Assembly (NCBI GenBank): GCA_037178625.1
Contig: CM074130.1
Location: 558,001 to 622,000 of the forward strand
DNA length: 64,000 bases
Direction of reading: 5' to 3'
Source of the DNA: Skeletonema tropicum
Taxonomy: Eukaryota > Bacillariophyta > Thalassiosirophyceae > Thalassiosirales > Thalassiosiraceae
A model generated the notes under the pieces. It worked only from the letters and a program-made list of their open reading frames with translations. It did not search any database and was not told the origin of the DNA. Position 1 is the first letter of the stretch, and each line of letters begins with the position of its first letter. Made by a program: the position numbers and the translations under genes. Shown here piece by piece: positions 20,315-32,681 of this stretch.

Positions 20315-21209
20315 TTGGCGCTACCACTGGTCACTCGTTGTTGCTGTTGCTGCTGTTGACCTAATTTGCTTCGAGACGGACTCGGCTTTGACATGGTATG
20401 AGTCACCGTCAGCGGGACAAAGTCCACTGCCTTTGCTTTCGCTGCTGCACCCTCCCCCTTCTCTCTCGACTGATTCCGTGGTGCAGAATTCGCACGAGCA
20501 GCAACAGCAGTACGTGACGATGATTTGGTACTACGAGAGAATGATCTTCCAGTGGACATTACCCCCCCTCGCCCTCCTCCCCTACTACTTTTACTACTTG
20601 TTCGATTTGGAGAGGATAAGGAGAGTGCTGCTGCTGCTGATTTGGCAGATGATGATCTGCTCGGTGAATTTTCATAACTCTTTGTCACTTTACTATTCCG
20701 AGTGGCAGTATTATTACTCGCAGTATTGTTCGTTGCAGCAGCGGTAGTGGAAGTGGTATTAAGTCGAGATAACAATTTGGCAGGAGACATACTCCGAATC
20801 TTCGACCGTGATGATTTTGTAGTATCGACAATGGTGGTGGAGACATCCTCATAGGAACATAGCGATGCCAAATTATTGTTATTATTAATGTTGTGAGTGT
20901 GAGTGTGGTCGCTTCCATTGCTGTTGGTGCGACGATGTTGATGTTGTCGAATGGTAGATGAAGATGATCGGGTCGGTGTTCTACTGGTAGTAACTGCGGT
21001 GGTGGTGGCGGCCAAGGGGGAGGGGGAACGATTCTTTTTTCGTGGTAAAAATCGACGTGCTGGTGAGGGAGAGGATGCGGCTTGAGCAGTTGTCGCCGCT
21101 GTTGTTGATGATGATGATGCCTTGGTGCGTGATTTACTACGACCACGACGTGTCGGAGGGAGGGCAGTATATGCCCTCCTCCGGGTGATAGCGGTGGATT
21201 CATCATCAT
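20059..21209 (-). pseudogene. Truncated gene copy in unit 8: early frameshift
   Basis: The only frame defect is 1 bp missing near 21167, relative to type A, shifting frame after about residue 13. Everything downstream, including the tail, is open (20059-21015). Confidence 0.6.
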
Positions 21210-22612
21210 CGTCAGCTAGATATCTCTAGCAGAGGTGGAATGGTTGATTACAATATACTACTTTTGTCATGTGCTATCTGGTACATAAAATTCAACAGTG
21301 TTGAGATGGGTTTTTGATGCATTCCTGCAAGCCGTGAAACAAAGAAAGTCCGTGGAAGCAAAATTCAAATTCTGTCGTGTAAGGAACCAATTTATGTAGA
21401 ACCTCGCGAATTGACGACTTCGCAAGTATTGTACAATGGGAATTGGTAGTTAAAGGCTGAAGTGGCCCTTTATTTGATCTATTTAGAGGAGTCTCATCTT
21501 TTGTGGTGTGGCCCGGGAGGAAAATGGACCAGCCAAAATTGCGAATCAGCATGCCAATGGATAAGTATCTAGCTAGAAGGCATTTCACAGGAAAGAATGG
21601 ATGCAAGTAATGTGCTGTAGAGCAACAAGAATGAGTTAAACAGTGGGTGAGATGTGAGGGTGAGCGGGCTTGCTTGTAGATAGTCTCCAGCTCCAGCTAG
21701 CTAGCAATACAATGACAGCAGCAGCAACCAAATAAAAATAATGATGCCAGTGGATGTAATGATGATGAAGCCGCCACCGCCAAGGATGATGAATGGATTC
21801 GCAGTCGAGCGAAGCGAGGCAGTGGAAGTATGAAAGTCAAACTACCATCGCCTAGAGCGAGTGAGCCGGAGGCGAGAGGGAGCTGATGGACGAGAAATAC
21901 AAACAACATTGACAATATTGACTGCGGTGGTGAAAATAATCATGTTAAAGCGAGTGAGCCGTGAGGCGAAGGAGTTGTTGATTGGAATGCTGTCGTCATT
22001 TTTGACGTTATTGGTGATAATGATGATATTGACGGCGGTGGAAATCTCTCTCCATCTCTCTTCTTTTGAAAATTGGATGCGAAGTGAGCGCAGCGAGCTG
22101 AGCATTTCCATTGAGAATAGAAGGATTCTAGGGGTCGCTTTGCTTGACTCGATTGACAAAAGATCGATACTTGGGCTTGATACTTGATACTACAACCAAT
22201 CGATAGAGCGCAATGAGAGCTTTCCAAATCACTACTCACTCAGCGTCTTCGTACGTCCGCTTCAAGAGAAGATAGAGGAAAAGGTCAATACAATTTAGAT
22301 GTATCGGATTGGAGTTCAAGCTAAGGCAAGTAAAAGGAGAGAAGATATCTAATTTATTATGCAATTGGTGTATGAGAGCTTTCCAAAACACTACTAATCG
22401 CCTCCATACGATAAATACAAGCCAAGATATCAAAGGAGCTATCATTTATCGTAATGCTATAAAAGTCGCTTATCCTTACTACACTATCTGAACCTGAACA
22501 TCCGTCACTACATATTTGGTTGATTGTCATATTATACATGTAATGATCTCTCCAACAGCAACTGGTACCCCGTGAGACGAACGGTGTAATGTGAATTTTG
22601 TCGTCTGCTTGT
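20315..22612 (-). repeat. Array unit 8 (mostly type B, 2298 bp)
   Basis: Type B at most sites. gcagtatatgcc is a blend that keeps the first base change of B but nearly the length of A, and ggaaccaat is the union of aaca and acca. Confidence 0.95.
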
Positions 22613-23505
22613 TTGGCGCTACCACTGGTCACTCGTTGTTGCTGTTGCTGCTGTTGACCTAATTTGCTTCGAGACGGACTCGGCTTTGACATGGTATGAG
22701 TCACCGTCAGCGGGACAAAGTCCACTGCCTTTGCTTTCGCTGCTGCACCCTCCCCCTTCTCTCTCGACTGATTCCGTGGTGCAGAATTCGCACGAGCAGC
22801 AACAGCAGTACGTGACGATGATTTGGTACTACGAGAGAATGATCTTCCAGTGGACATTACCCCCCCTCGCCCTCCTCCCCTACTACTTTTACTACTTGTT
22901 CGATTTGGAGAGGATAAGGAGAGTGCTGCTGCTGCTGATTTGGCAGATGATGATCTGCTCGGTGAATTTTCATAACTCTTTGTCACTTTACTATTCCGAG
23001 TGGCAGTATTATTACTCGCAGTATTGTTCGTTGCAGCAGCGGTAGTGGAAGTGGTATTAAGTCGAGATAACAATTTGGCAGGAGACATACTCCGAATCTT
23101 CGACCGTGATGATTTTGTAGTATCGACAATGGTGGTGGAGACATCCTCATAGGAACATAGCGATGCCAAATTATTGTTATTATTAATGTTGTGAGTGTGA
23201 GTGTGGTCGCTTCCATTGCTGTTGGTGCGACGATGTTGATGTTGTCGAATGGTAGATGAAGATGATCGGGTCGGTGTTCTACTGGTAGTAACTGCGGTGG
23301 TGGTGGCGGCCAAGGGGGAGGGGGAACGATTCTTTTTTCGTGGTAAAAATCGACGTGCTGGTGAGGGAGAGGATGCGGCTTGAGCAGTTGTCGCCGCTGT
23401 TGTTGATGATGATGATGCCTTGGTGCGTGATTTACTACGACCACGACGTGTCGGAGGGAGGGCAGTATTCCCTCCTCCGGGTGATAGCGGTGGATTCATC
23501 ATCAT
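22357..23505 (-). CDS. Truncated gene copy in unit 9: open 382-codon ORF, type-B form
   Basis: The type-B N-terminus reads MMMNPPLSPGGGNTALPP with an extra Ala-Thr near residue 38 (STTAATTAQ). All type-B changes in the coding part are multiples of 3 nt (+6, -3, +3). Normal 85-residue tail. Confidence 0.5.
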   Translation of the reverse strand: MMMNPPLSPGGGNTALPPTRRGRSKSRTKASSSSTTAATTAQAASSPSPARRFLPRKKNRSPSPLAATTTAVTTSRTPTRSSSSTIRQHQHRRTNSNGSDHTHTHNINNNNNLASLCSYEDVSTTIVDTTKSSRSKIRSMSPAKLLSRLNTTSTTAAATNNTASNNTATRNSKVTKSYENSPSRSSSAKSAAAALSLSSPNRTSSKSSRGGGRGGVMSTGRSFSRSTKSSSRTAVAARANSAPRNQSREKGEGAAAKAKAVDFVPLTVTHTMSKPSPSRSKLGQQQQQQQRVTSGSAKQADDKIHITPFVSRGTSCCWRDHYMYNMTINQICSDGCSGSDSVVRISDFYSITINDSSFDILACIYRMEAISSVLESSHTPIA

Positions 23506-24912
23506 CGTCAGCTAGATATCTCTAGCAGAGGTGGAATGGTTGATTACAATATACTACTTTTGTCATGTGCTATCTGGTACATAAAATTCAACAGTGTTGA
23601 GATGGGTTTTTGATGCATTCCTGCAAGCCGTGAAACAAAGAAAGTCCGTGTGGAAGCAAAATTCAAATTCTGTCGTGTAAGGAACCAATTTATGTAGAAC
23701 CTCGCGAATTGACGACTTCGCAACAATATTGTACAATGGGAATTGGTAGTTAAAGGCTGAAGTGGCCCTTTATTTGATCTATTTAGAGGAGTCTCATCTT
23801 TTGTGGTGTGGCCCGGGAGGAAAATGGACCAGCCAAAATTGCGAATCAGCATGCCAATGGATAAGTATCTAGCTAGAAGGCATTTCACAGGAAAGAATGG
23901 ATGCAAGTAATGTGCTGTAGAGCAACAAGAATGAGTTAAACAGTGGGTGAGATGTGAGGGTGAGCGGGCTTGCTTGTAGATAGTCTCCAGCTCCAGCTAG
24001 CTAGCAATACAATGACAGCAGCAGCAACCAAATAAAAATAATGATGCCAGTGGATGTAATGATGATGAAGCCGCCACCGCCAAGGATGATGAATGGATTC
24101 GCAGTCGAGCGAAGCGAGGCAGTGGAAGTATGAAAGTCAAACTACCATCGCCTAGAGCGAGTGAGCCGGAGGCGAGAGGGAGCTGATGGACGAGAAATAC
24201 AAACAACATTGACAATATTGACTGCGGTGGTGAAAATAATCATGTTAAAGCGAGTGAGCCGTGAGGCGAAGGAGTTGTTGATTGGAATGCTGTCGTCATT
24301 TTTGACGTTATTGGTGATAATGATGATATTGACGGCGGTGGAAATCTCTCTCCATCTCTCTTCTTTTGAAAATTGGATGCGAAGTGAGCGCAGCGAGCTG
24401 AGCATTTCCATTGAGAATAGAAGGATTCTAGGGGTCGCTTTGCTTGACTCGATTGACAAAAGATCGATACTTGGGCTTGATACTTGATACTACAACCAAT
24501 CGATAGAGCGCAATGAGAGCTTTCCAAATCACTACTCACTCAGCGTCTTCGTACGTCCGCTTCAAGAGAAGATAGAGGAAAAGGTCAATACAATTTAGAT
24601 GTATCGGATTGGAGTTCAAGCTAAGGCAAGTAAAAGGAGAGAAGATATCTAATTTATTATGCAATTGGTGTATGAGAGCTTTCCAAAACACTACTAATCG
24701 CCTCCATACGATAAATACAAGCCAAGATATCAAAGGAGCTATCATTTATCGTAATGCTATAAAAGTCGCTTATCCTTACTACACTATCTGAACCTGAACA
24801 TCCGTCACTACATATTTGGTTGATTGTCATATTATACATGTAATGATCTCTCCAACAGCAACTGGTACCCCGTGAGACGAACGGTGTAATGTGAATTTTG
24901 TCGTCTGCTTGT
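22613..24912 (-). repeat. Array unit 9 (type B coding end, blended upstream, 2300 bp)
   Basis: The coding segment is pure type B. The upstream part has union-type alleles: gtccgtgtgg (plus 2), ggaaccaat (plus 1) and caacaatattgtacaatggg (plus 2). Confidence 0.95.
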
Positions 24913-25804
24913 TTGGCGCTACCACTGGTCACTCGTTGTTGCTGTTGCTGCTGTTGACCTAATTTGCTTCGAGACGGACTCGGCTTTGACATGGTATGAG
25001 TCACCGTCAGCGGGACAAAGTCCACTGCCTTTGCTTTCGCTGCTGCACCCTCCCCCTTCTCTCTCGACTGATTCCGTGGTGCAGAATTCGCACGAGCAGC
25101 AACAGCAGTACGTGACGATGATTTGGTACTACGAGAGAATGATCTTCCAGTGGACATTACCCCCCCTCGCCCTCCTCCCCTACTACTTTTACTACTTGTT
25201 CGATTTGGAGAGGATAAGGAGAGTGCTGCTGCTGCTGATTTGGCAGATGATGATCTGCTCGGTGAATTTTCATAACTCTTTGTCACTTTACTATTCCGAG
25301 TGGCAGTATTATTACTCGCAGTATTGTTCGTTGCAGCAGCGGTAGTGGAAGTGGTATTAAGTCGAGATAACAATTTGGCAGGAGACATACTCCGAATCTT
25401 CGACCGTGATGATTTTGTAGTATCGACAATGGTGGTGGAGACATCCTCATAGGAACATAGCGATGCCAAATTATTGTTATTATTAATGTTGTGAGTGTGA
25501 GTGTGGTCGCTTCCATTGCTGTTGGTGCGACGATGTTGATGTTGTCGAATGGTAGATGAAGATGATCGGGTCGGTGTTCTACTGGTAGTAACTGCGGTGG
25601 TGGTGGCGGCCAAGGGGGAGGGGGAACGATTCTTTTTTCGTGGTAAAAATCGACGTGCTGGTGAGGGAGAGGATGCGGCTTGAGCAGTTGCGCCGCTGTT
25701 GTTGATGATGATGATGCCTTGGTGCGTGATTTACTACGACCACGACGTGTCGGAGGGAGGGCAGTATTCCCTCCTCCGGGTGATAGCGGTGGATTCATCA
25801 TCAT
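24657..25804 (-). pseudogene. Truncated gene copy in unit 10: frameshift at about residue 38
   Basis: The insertion near 25690 is 5 nt instead of the in-frame 6, so the N-terminal 37 codons and the rest lie in different frames. The downstream frame (24657-25613) and tail are open. Confidence 0.6.
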
Positions 25805-27213
25805 CGTCAGCTAGATATCTCTAGCAGAGGTGGAATGGTTGATTACAATATACTACTTTTGTCATGTGCTATCTGGTACATAAAATTCAACAGTGTTGAG
25901 ATGGGTTTTTGATGCATTCCTGCATGCCGTGAAACAAAGAAAGTCCGTGGAAGCAAAATTCAAATTCTGTCGTGTAAGGAACAATTTATGTAGAACTCTC
26001 GCGAATTGACGACTTCGCAACAATATTGTACAATGTGGAATTGGTAGTTAAAGGCTGAAGTGGCCCTTTATTTGATCTATTTAGAGGAGTCTCATCTTTT
26101 GTGGTGTGGCCCGGGAGGAAAATGGACCAGCCAAAATTGCGAATCAGCATGCCAATGGATAAGTATCTAGCTAGAAGGCATTTCACAGGAAAGAATGGAT
26201 GCAAGTAATGTGCTGTAGAGCAACAAGAATGAGTTAAACAGTGGGTGAGATGTGAGGGTGAGCGGGCTTGCTTGTAGATAGTCTCCAGCTCCAGCTAGCT
26301 AGCAATACAATGACAGCAGCAGCAACCAAATAAAAATAATGATGCCAGTGGATGTAATGATGATGAAGCCGCCACCGCCAAGGATGATGAATGGATTCGC
26401 AGTCGAGCGAAGCGAGGCAGTGGAAGTATGAAAGTCAAACTACCATCGCCTAGAGCGAGTGAGCCGGAGGCGAGAGGGAGCTGATGGACGAGAAATACAA
26501 ACAACATTGACAATATTGACTGCGGTGGTGAAAATAATCATGTTAAAGCGAGTGAGCCGTGAGGCGAAGGAGTTGTTGATTGGAATGCTGTCGTCATTTT
26601 TGACGTTATTGGTGATAATGATGATATTGACGGCGGTGGAAATCTCTCTCCATCTCTCTTCTTTTGAAAATTGGATGCGAAGTGAGCGCAGCGAGCTGAG
26701 CATTTCCATTGAGAATAGAAGGATTCTAGGGGTCGCTTTGCTTGACTCGATTGACAAAAGATCGATACTTGGGCTTGATACTTGATACTACAACCAATCG
26801 ATAGAGCGCAATGAGAGCTTTCCAAATCACTACTCACTCAGCGTCTTCGTACGTCCGCTTCAAGAGAAGATAGAGGAAAAGGTCAATACAATTTAGATGT
26901 ATCGGATTGGAGTTCAAGCTAAGGCAAGTAAAAGGAGAGAAGATATCTAATTTATTATGCAATTGGTGTATGAGAGCTTTCCAAAACACTACTAATCGCC
27001 TCCATACGATAAATACAAGCCAAGATATCAAAGGAGCTATCATTTATCGTAATGCTAAAAAAGTCGCTTATCCTTACTACTACACTATCTGAACCTGAAC
27101 ATCCGTCACTACATATTTGGTTGATTGTCATATTATACATGTAATGATCTCTCCAACAGCAACTGGTACCCCGTGAGACGAACGGTGTAATGTGAATTTT
27201 GTCGTCTGCTTGT
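24913..27213 (-). repeat. Array unit 10 (mixed, 2301 bp, the longest)
   Basis: Type B overall with a 5-of-6 base insertion (gttgcgccgctg), aactctcgcg (plus 1) and caacaatattgtacaatgtgg (plus 3). It alone has changes near its upstream end: gctaaaaaag for gctataaaag at about 27054, and an extra tac at about 27079. Confidence 0.95.
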
Positions 27214-28100
27214 TTGGCGCTACCACTGGTCACTCGTTGTTGCTGTTGCTGCTGTTGACCTAATTTGCTTCGAGACGGACTCGGCTTTGACATGGTATGA
27301 GTCACCGTCAGCGGGACAAAGTCCACTGCCTTTGCTTTCGCTGCTGCACCCTCCCCCTTCTCTCTCGACTGATTCCGTGGTGCAGAATTCGCACGAGCAG
27401 CAACAGCAGTACGTGACGATGATTTGGTACTACGAGAGAATGATCTTCCAGTGGACATTACCCCCCCTCGCCCTCCTCCCCTACTACTTTTACTACTTGT
27501 TCGATTTGGAGAGGATAAGGAGAGTGCTGCTGCTGCTGATTTGGCAGATGATGATCTGCTCGGTGAATTTTCATAACTCTTTGTCACTTTACTATTCCGA
27601 GTGGCAGTATTATTACTCGCAGTATTGTTCGTTGCAGCAGCGGTAGTGGAAGTGGTATTAAGTCGAGATAACAATTTGGCAGGAGACATACTCCGAATCT
27701 TCGACCGTGATGATTTTGTAGTATCGACAATGGTGGTGGAGACATCCTCATAGGAACATAGCGATGCCAAATTATTGTTATTATTAATGTTGTGAGTGTG
27801 AGTGTGGTCGCTTCCATTGCTGTTGGTGCGACGATGTTGATGTTGTCGAATGGTAGATGAAGATGATCGGGTCGGTGTTCTACTGGTAGTAACTGCGGTG
27901 GTGGTGGCGGCCAAGGGGGAGGGGGAACGATTCTTTTTTCGTGGTAAAAATCGACGTGCTGGTGAGGGAGAGGATGCGGCTTGAGCAGTTGCTGTTGTTG
28001 ATGATGATGATGCCTTGGTGCGTGATTTACTACGACCACGACGTGTCGGAGGGAGGGTAGTATTCCCTCCTCCGGGTGATAGCGGTGGATTCATCATCAT
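26955..28100 (-). CDS. Truncated gene copy in unit 11: open 381-codon ORF, variant tail
   Basis: Starts MMMNPPLSPGGGNTTLPP. Its tail is read from unit 10's upstream end and so carries the unit-10 changes: one extra Val (SVVVRIS) and Phe for Tyr (DFFSI). All changes are in frame. Confidence 0.5.
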   Translation of the reverse strand: MMMNPPLSPGGGNTTLPPTRRGRSKSRTKASSSSTTATAQAASSPSPARRFLPRKKNRSPSPLAATTTAVTTSRTPTRSSSSTIRQHQHRRTNSNGSDHTHTHNINNNNNLASLCSYEDVSTTIVDTTKSSRSKIRSMSPAKLLSRLNTTSTTAAATNNTASNNTATRNSKVTKSYENSPSRSSSAKSAAAALSLSSPNRTSSKSSRGGGRGGVMSTGRSFSRSTKSSSRTAVAARANSAPRNQSREKGEGAAAKAKAVDFVPLTVTHTMSKPSPSRSKLGQQQQQQQRVTSGSAKQADDKIHITPFVSRGTSCCWRDHYMYNMTINQICSDGCSGSDSVVVRISDFFSITINDSSFDILACIYRMEAISSVLESSHTPIA

Positions 28101-29494
28101 CGTCAGCTAGATATCTCTAGCAGAGGTGGAATGGTTGATTACAATATACTACTTTTGTCATGTGCTATCTGGTACATAAAATTCAACGTGTTGAGATGGG
28201 TTTTTGATGCATTCCTGCAAGCCGTGAAACAAAGAAAGTCGGTGGAAGCAAAATTCAAATTCTGTCGTGTAAGGAACCAATTTATGTAGACTCTCGTGAA
28301 TTGACGACTTCGCAACAATAGTACTGTGGGAATTGGTAGTTAAAGGCTGAAGTGGCCCTTTATTTGATCTATTTAGAGGAGTCTCATCTTTTGTGGTGTG
28401 GCCCGGGAGGAAAATGGACCAGCCAAAATTGCGAATCAGCATGCCAATGGATAAGTATCTAGCTAGAAGGCATTTCACAGGAAAGAATGGATGCAAGTAA
28501 TGTGCTGTAGAGCAACAAGAATGAGTTAAACAGTGGGTGAGATGTGAGGGTGAGCGGGCTTGCTTGTAGATAGTCTCCAGCTCCAGCTAGCTAGCAATAC
28601 AATGACAGCAGCAGCAACCAAATAAAAATAATGATGCCAGTGGATGTAATGATGATGAAGCCGCCACCGCCAAGGATGATGAATGGATTCGCAGTCGAGC
28701 GAAGCGAGGCAGTGGAAGTATGAAAGTCAAACTACCATCGCCTAGAGCGAGTGAGCCGGAGGCGAGAGGGAGCTGATGGACGAGAAATACAAACAACATT
28801 GACAATATTGACTGCGGTGGTGAAAATAATCATGTTAAAGCGAGTGAGCCGTGAGGCGAAGGAGTTGTTGATTGGAATGCTGTCGTCATTTTTGACGTTA
28901 TTGGTGATAATGATGATATTGACGGCGGTGGAAATCTCTCTCCATCTCTCTTCTTTTGAAAATTGGATGCGAAGTGAGCGCAGCGAGCTGAGCATTTCCA
29001 TTGAGAATAGAAGGATTCTAGGGGTCGCTTTGCTTGACTCGATTGACAAAAGATCGATACTTGGGCTTGATACTTGATACTACAACCAATCGATAGAGCG
29101 CAATGAGAGCTTTCCAAATCACTACCACAGCGTCTTCGTACGTCCGCTTCAAGAGAAGATAGAGGAAAAGGTCAATACAATTTGGATGTATCGGATTGGA
29201 GTGCAAGGCAAGTAAAAGGAGAGAAGATATCTAATTTATTATGCAATTGGTGTATGAGAGCTTTCCAAAACACTACTAATCGCCTCCATACGATAAATAC
29301 AAGCCAAGATATCAAAGGAGCTATCATTTATCGTAATGCTATAAAAGTCGCTTATCCTTACTACACTATCTGAACCTGAACATCCGTCACTACATATTTG
29401 GTTGATTGTCATATTATACATGTAATGATCTCTCCAACAGCAACTGGTACCCCGTGAGACGAACGGTGTAATGTGAATTTTGTCGTCTGCTTGT
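27214..29494 (-). repeat. Array unit 11 (reverts largely to type A, 2281 bp)
   Basis: Type A at most sites after three nearly pure B units. Residual B or blended alleles are gtagtattccc, catcatcatc, acaatatac, ggaaccaat and actaccacag. Confidence 0.95.
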
Positions 29495-30387
29495 TTGGCG
29501 CTACCACTGGTCACTCGTTGTTGCTGTTGCTGCTGTTGACCTAATTTGCTTCGAGACGGACTCGGCTTTGACATGGTATGAGTCACCGTCAGCGGGACAA
29601 AGTCCACTGCCTTTGCTTTCGCTGCTGCACCCTCCCCCTTCTCTCTCGACTGATTCCGTGGTGCAGAATTCGCACGAGCAGCAACAGCAGTACGTGACGA
29701 TGATTTGGTACTACGAGAGAATGATCTTCCAGTGGACATTACCCCCCCTCGCCCTCCTCCCCTACTACTTTTACTACTTGTTCGATTTGGAGAGGATAAG
29801 GAGAGTGCTGCTGCTGCTGATTTGGCAGATGATGATCTGCTCGGTGAATTTTCATAACTCTTTGTCACTTTACTATTCCGAGTGGCAGTATTATTACTCG
29901 CAGTATTGTTCGTTGCAGCAGCGGTAGTGGAAGTGGTATTAAGTCGAGATAACAATTTGGCAGGAGACATACTCCGAATCTTCGACCGTGATGATTTTGT
30001 AGTATCGACAATGGTGGTGGAGACATCCTCATAGGAACATAGCGATGCCAAATTATTGTTATTATTAATGTTGTGAGTGTGAGTGTGGTCGCTTCCATTG
30101 CTGTTGGTGCGACGATGTTGATGTTGTCGAATGGTAGATGAAGATGATCGGGTCGGTGTTCTACTGGTAGTAACTGCGGTGGTGGTGGCGGCCAAGGGGG
30201 AGGGGGAACGATTCTTTTTTCGTGGTAAAAATCGACGTGCTGGTGAGGGAGAGGATGCGGCTTGAGCAGTTGTCGCTGTTGTTGATGATGATGATGCCTT
30301 GGTGCGTGATTTACTACGACCACGACGTGTCGGAGGGAGGGTAGTAGTATGCCCTCCTCCGGGTGATAGCGGTGGATTCATCATCAT
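29239..30387 (-). CDS. Truncated gene copy in unit 12: open 382-codon ORF
   Basis: The 3-nt insertion is in frame (STTATTAQ). Starts with three Met codons. Normal tail. Confidence 0.5.
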   Translation of the reverse strand: MMMNPPLSPGGGHTTTLPPTRRGRSKSRTKASSSSTTATTAQAASSPSPARRFLPRKKNRSPSPLAATTTAVTTSRTPTRSSSSTIRQHQHRRTNSNGSDHTHTHNINNNNNLASLCSYEDVSTTIVDTTKSSRSKIRSMSPAKLLSRLNTTSTTAAATNNTASNNTATRNSKVTKSYENSPSRSSSAKSAAAALSLSSPNRTSSKSSRGGGRGGVMSTGRSFSRSTKSSSRTAVAARANSAPRNQSREKGEGAAAKAKAVDFVPLTVTHTMSKPSPSRSKLGQQQQQQQRVTSGSAKQADDKIHITPFVSRGTSCCWRDHYMYNMTINQICSDGCSGSDSVVRISDFYSITINDSSFDILACIYRMEAISSVLESSHTPIA

Positions 30388-31786
30388 CGTCAGCTAGATA
30401 TCTCTAGCAGAGGTGGAATGGTTGATTACAATATACTACTTTTGTCATGTGCTATCTGGTACATAAAATTCAACGTGTTGAGATGGGTTTTTGATGCATT
30501 CCTGCAAGCCGTGAAACAAAGAAAGTCGTGGAAGCAAAATTCAAATTCTGTCGTGTAAGGAACCAATTTATGTAGACCTCTCGTGAATTGACGACTTCGC
30601 AACAATAGTACATGTGGGAATTGGTAGTTAAAGGCTGAAGTGGCCCTTTATTTGATCTATTTAGAGGAGTCTCATCTTTTGTGGTGTGGCCCGGGAGGAA
30701 AATGGACCAGCCAAAATTGCGAATCAGCATGCCAATGGATAAGTATCTAGCTAGAAGGCATTTCACAGGAAAGAATGGATGCAAGTAATGTGCTGTAGAG
30801 CAACAAGAATGAGTTAAACAGTGGGTGAGATGTGAGGGTGAGCGGGCTTGCTTGTAGATAGTCTCCAGCTCCAGCTAGCTAGCAATACAATGACAGCAGC
30901 AGCAACCAAATAAAAATAATGATGCCAGTGGATGTAATGATGATGAAGCCGCCACCGCCAAGGATGATGAATGGATTCGCAGTCGAGCGAAGCGAGGCAG
31001 TGGAAGTATGAAAGTCAAACTACCATCGCCTAGAGCGAGTGAGCCGGAGGCGAGAGGGAGCTGATGGACGAGAAATACAAACAACATTGACAATATTGAC
31101 TGCGGTGGTGAAAATAATCATGTTAAAGCGAGTGAGCCGTGAGGCGAAGGAGTTGTTGATTGGAATGCTGTCGTCATTTTTGACGTTATTGGTGATAATG
31201 ATGATATTGACGGCGGTGGAAATCTCTCTCCATCTCTCTTCTTTTGAAAATTGGATGCGAAGTGAGCGCAGCGAGCTGAGCATTTCCATTGAGAATAGAA
31301 GGATTCTAGGGGTCGCTTTGCTTGACTCGATTGACAAAAGATCGATACTTGGGCTTGATACTTGATACTACAACCAATCGATAGAGCGCAATGAGAGCTT
31401 TCCAAATCACTACCACAGCGTCTTCGTACGTCCGCTTCAAGAGAAGATAGAGGAAAAGGTCAATACAATTTGGATGTATCGGATTGGAGTCAAGCTAAGG
31501 CAAGTAAAAGGAGAGAAGATATCTAATTTATTATGCAATTGGTGTATGAGAGCTTTCCAAAACACTACTAATCGCCTCCATACGATAAATACAAGCCAAG
31601 ATATCAAAGGAGCTATCATTTATCGTAATGCTATAAAAGTCGCTTATCCTTACTACACTATCTGAACCTGAACATCCGTCACTACATATTTGGTTGATTG
31701 TCATATTATACATGTAATGATCTCTCCAACAGCAACTGGTACCCCGTGAGACGAACGGTGTAATGTGAATTTTGTCGTCTGCTTGT
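29495..31786 (-). repeat. Array unit 12 (mixed, 2292 bp)
   Basis: Insertion reduced to tcg (3 of 6). Blends: gtcgtgg, ggaaccaat, gacctctcg, caatagtacatgtggg, actaccacag and gtcaagctaagg. Other sites are A. Confidence 0.95.
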
Positions 31787-32681
31787 TTGGCGCTACCACT
31801 GGTCACTCGTTGTTGCTGTTGCTGCTGTTGACCTAATTTGCTTCGAGACGGACTCGGCTTTGACATGGTATGAGTCACCGTCAGCGGGACAAAGTCCACT
31901 GCCTTTGCTTTCGCTGCTGCACCCTCCCCCTTCTCTCTCGACTGATTCCGTGGTGCAGAATTCGCACGAGCAGCAACAGCAGTACGTGACGATGATTTGG
32001 TACTACGAGAGAATGATCTTCCAGTGGACATTACCCCCCCTCGCCCTCCTCCCCTACTACTTTTACTACTTGTTCGATTTGGAGAGGATAAGGAGAGTGC
32101 TGCTGCTGCTGATTTGGCAGATGATGATCTGCTCGGTGAATTTTCATAACTCTTTGTCACTTTACTATTCCGAGTGGCAGTATTATTACTCGCAGTATTG
32201 TTCGTTGCAGCAGCGGTAGTGGAAGTGGTATTAAGTCGAGATAACAATTTGGCAGGAGACATACTCCGAATCTTCGACCGTGATGATTTTGTAGTATCGA
32301 CAATGGTGGTGGAGACATCCTCATAGGAACATAGCGATGCCAAATTATTGTTATTATTAATGTTGTGAGTGTGAGTGTGGTCGCTTCCATTGCTGTTGGT
32401 GCGACGATGTTGATGTTGTCGAATGGTAGATGAAGATGATCGGGTCGGTGTTCTACTGGTAGTAACTGCGGTGGTGGTGGCGGCCAAGGGGGAGGGGGAA
32501 CGATTCTTTTTTCGTGGTAAAAATCGACGTGCTGGTGAGGGAGAGGATGCGGCTTGAGCAGTTGCGCCGCTGTTGTTGATGATGATGATGCCTTGGTGCG
32601 TGATTTACTACGACCACGACGTGTCGGAGGGAGGGTAGTAGTATGCCCTCCTCCGGGTGATAGCGGTGGATTCATCATCAT
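31531..32681 (-). pseudogene. Truncated gene copy in unit 13: frameshift at about residue 38
   Basis: Same 5-nt insertion defect as unit 10 (near 32564). Downstream frame 31531-32487 and the tail are open. Confidence 0.6.
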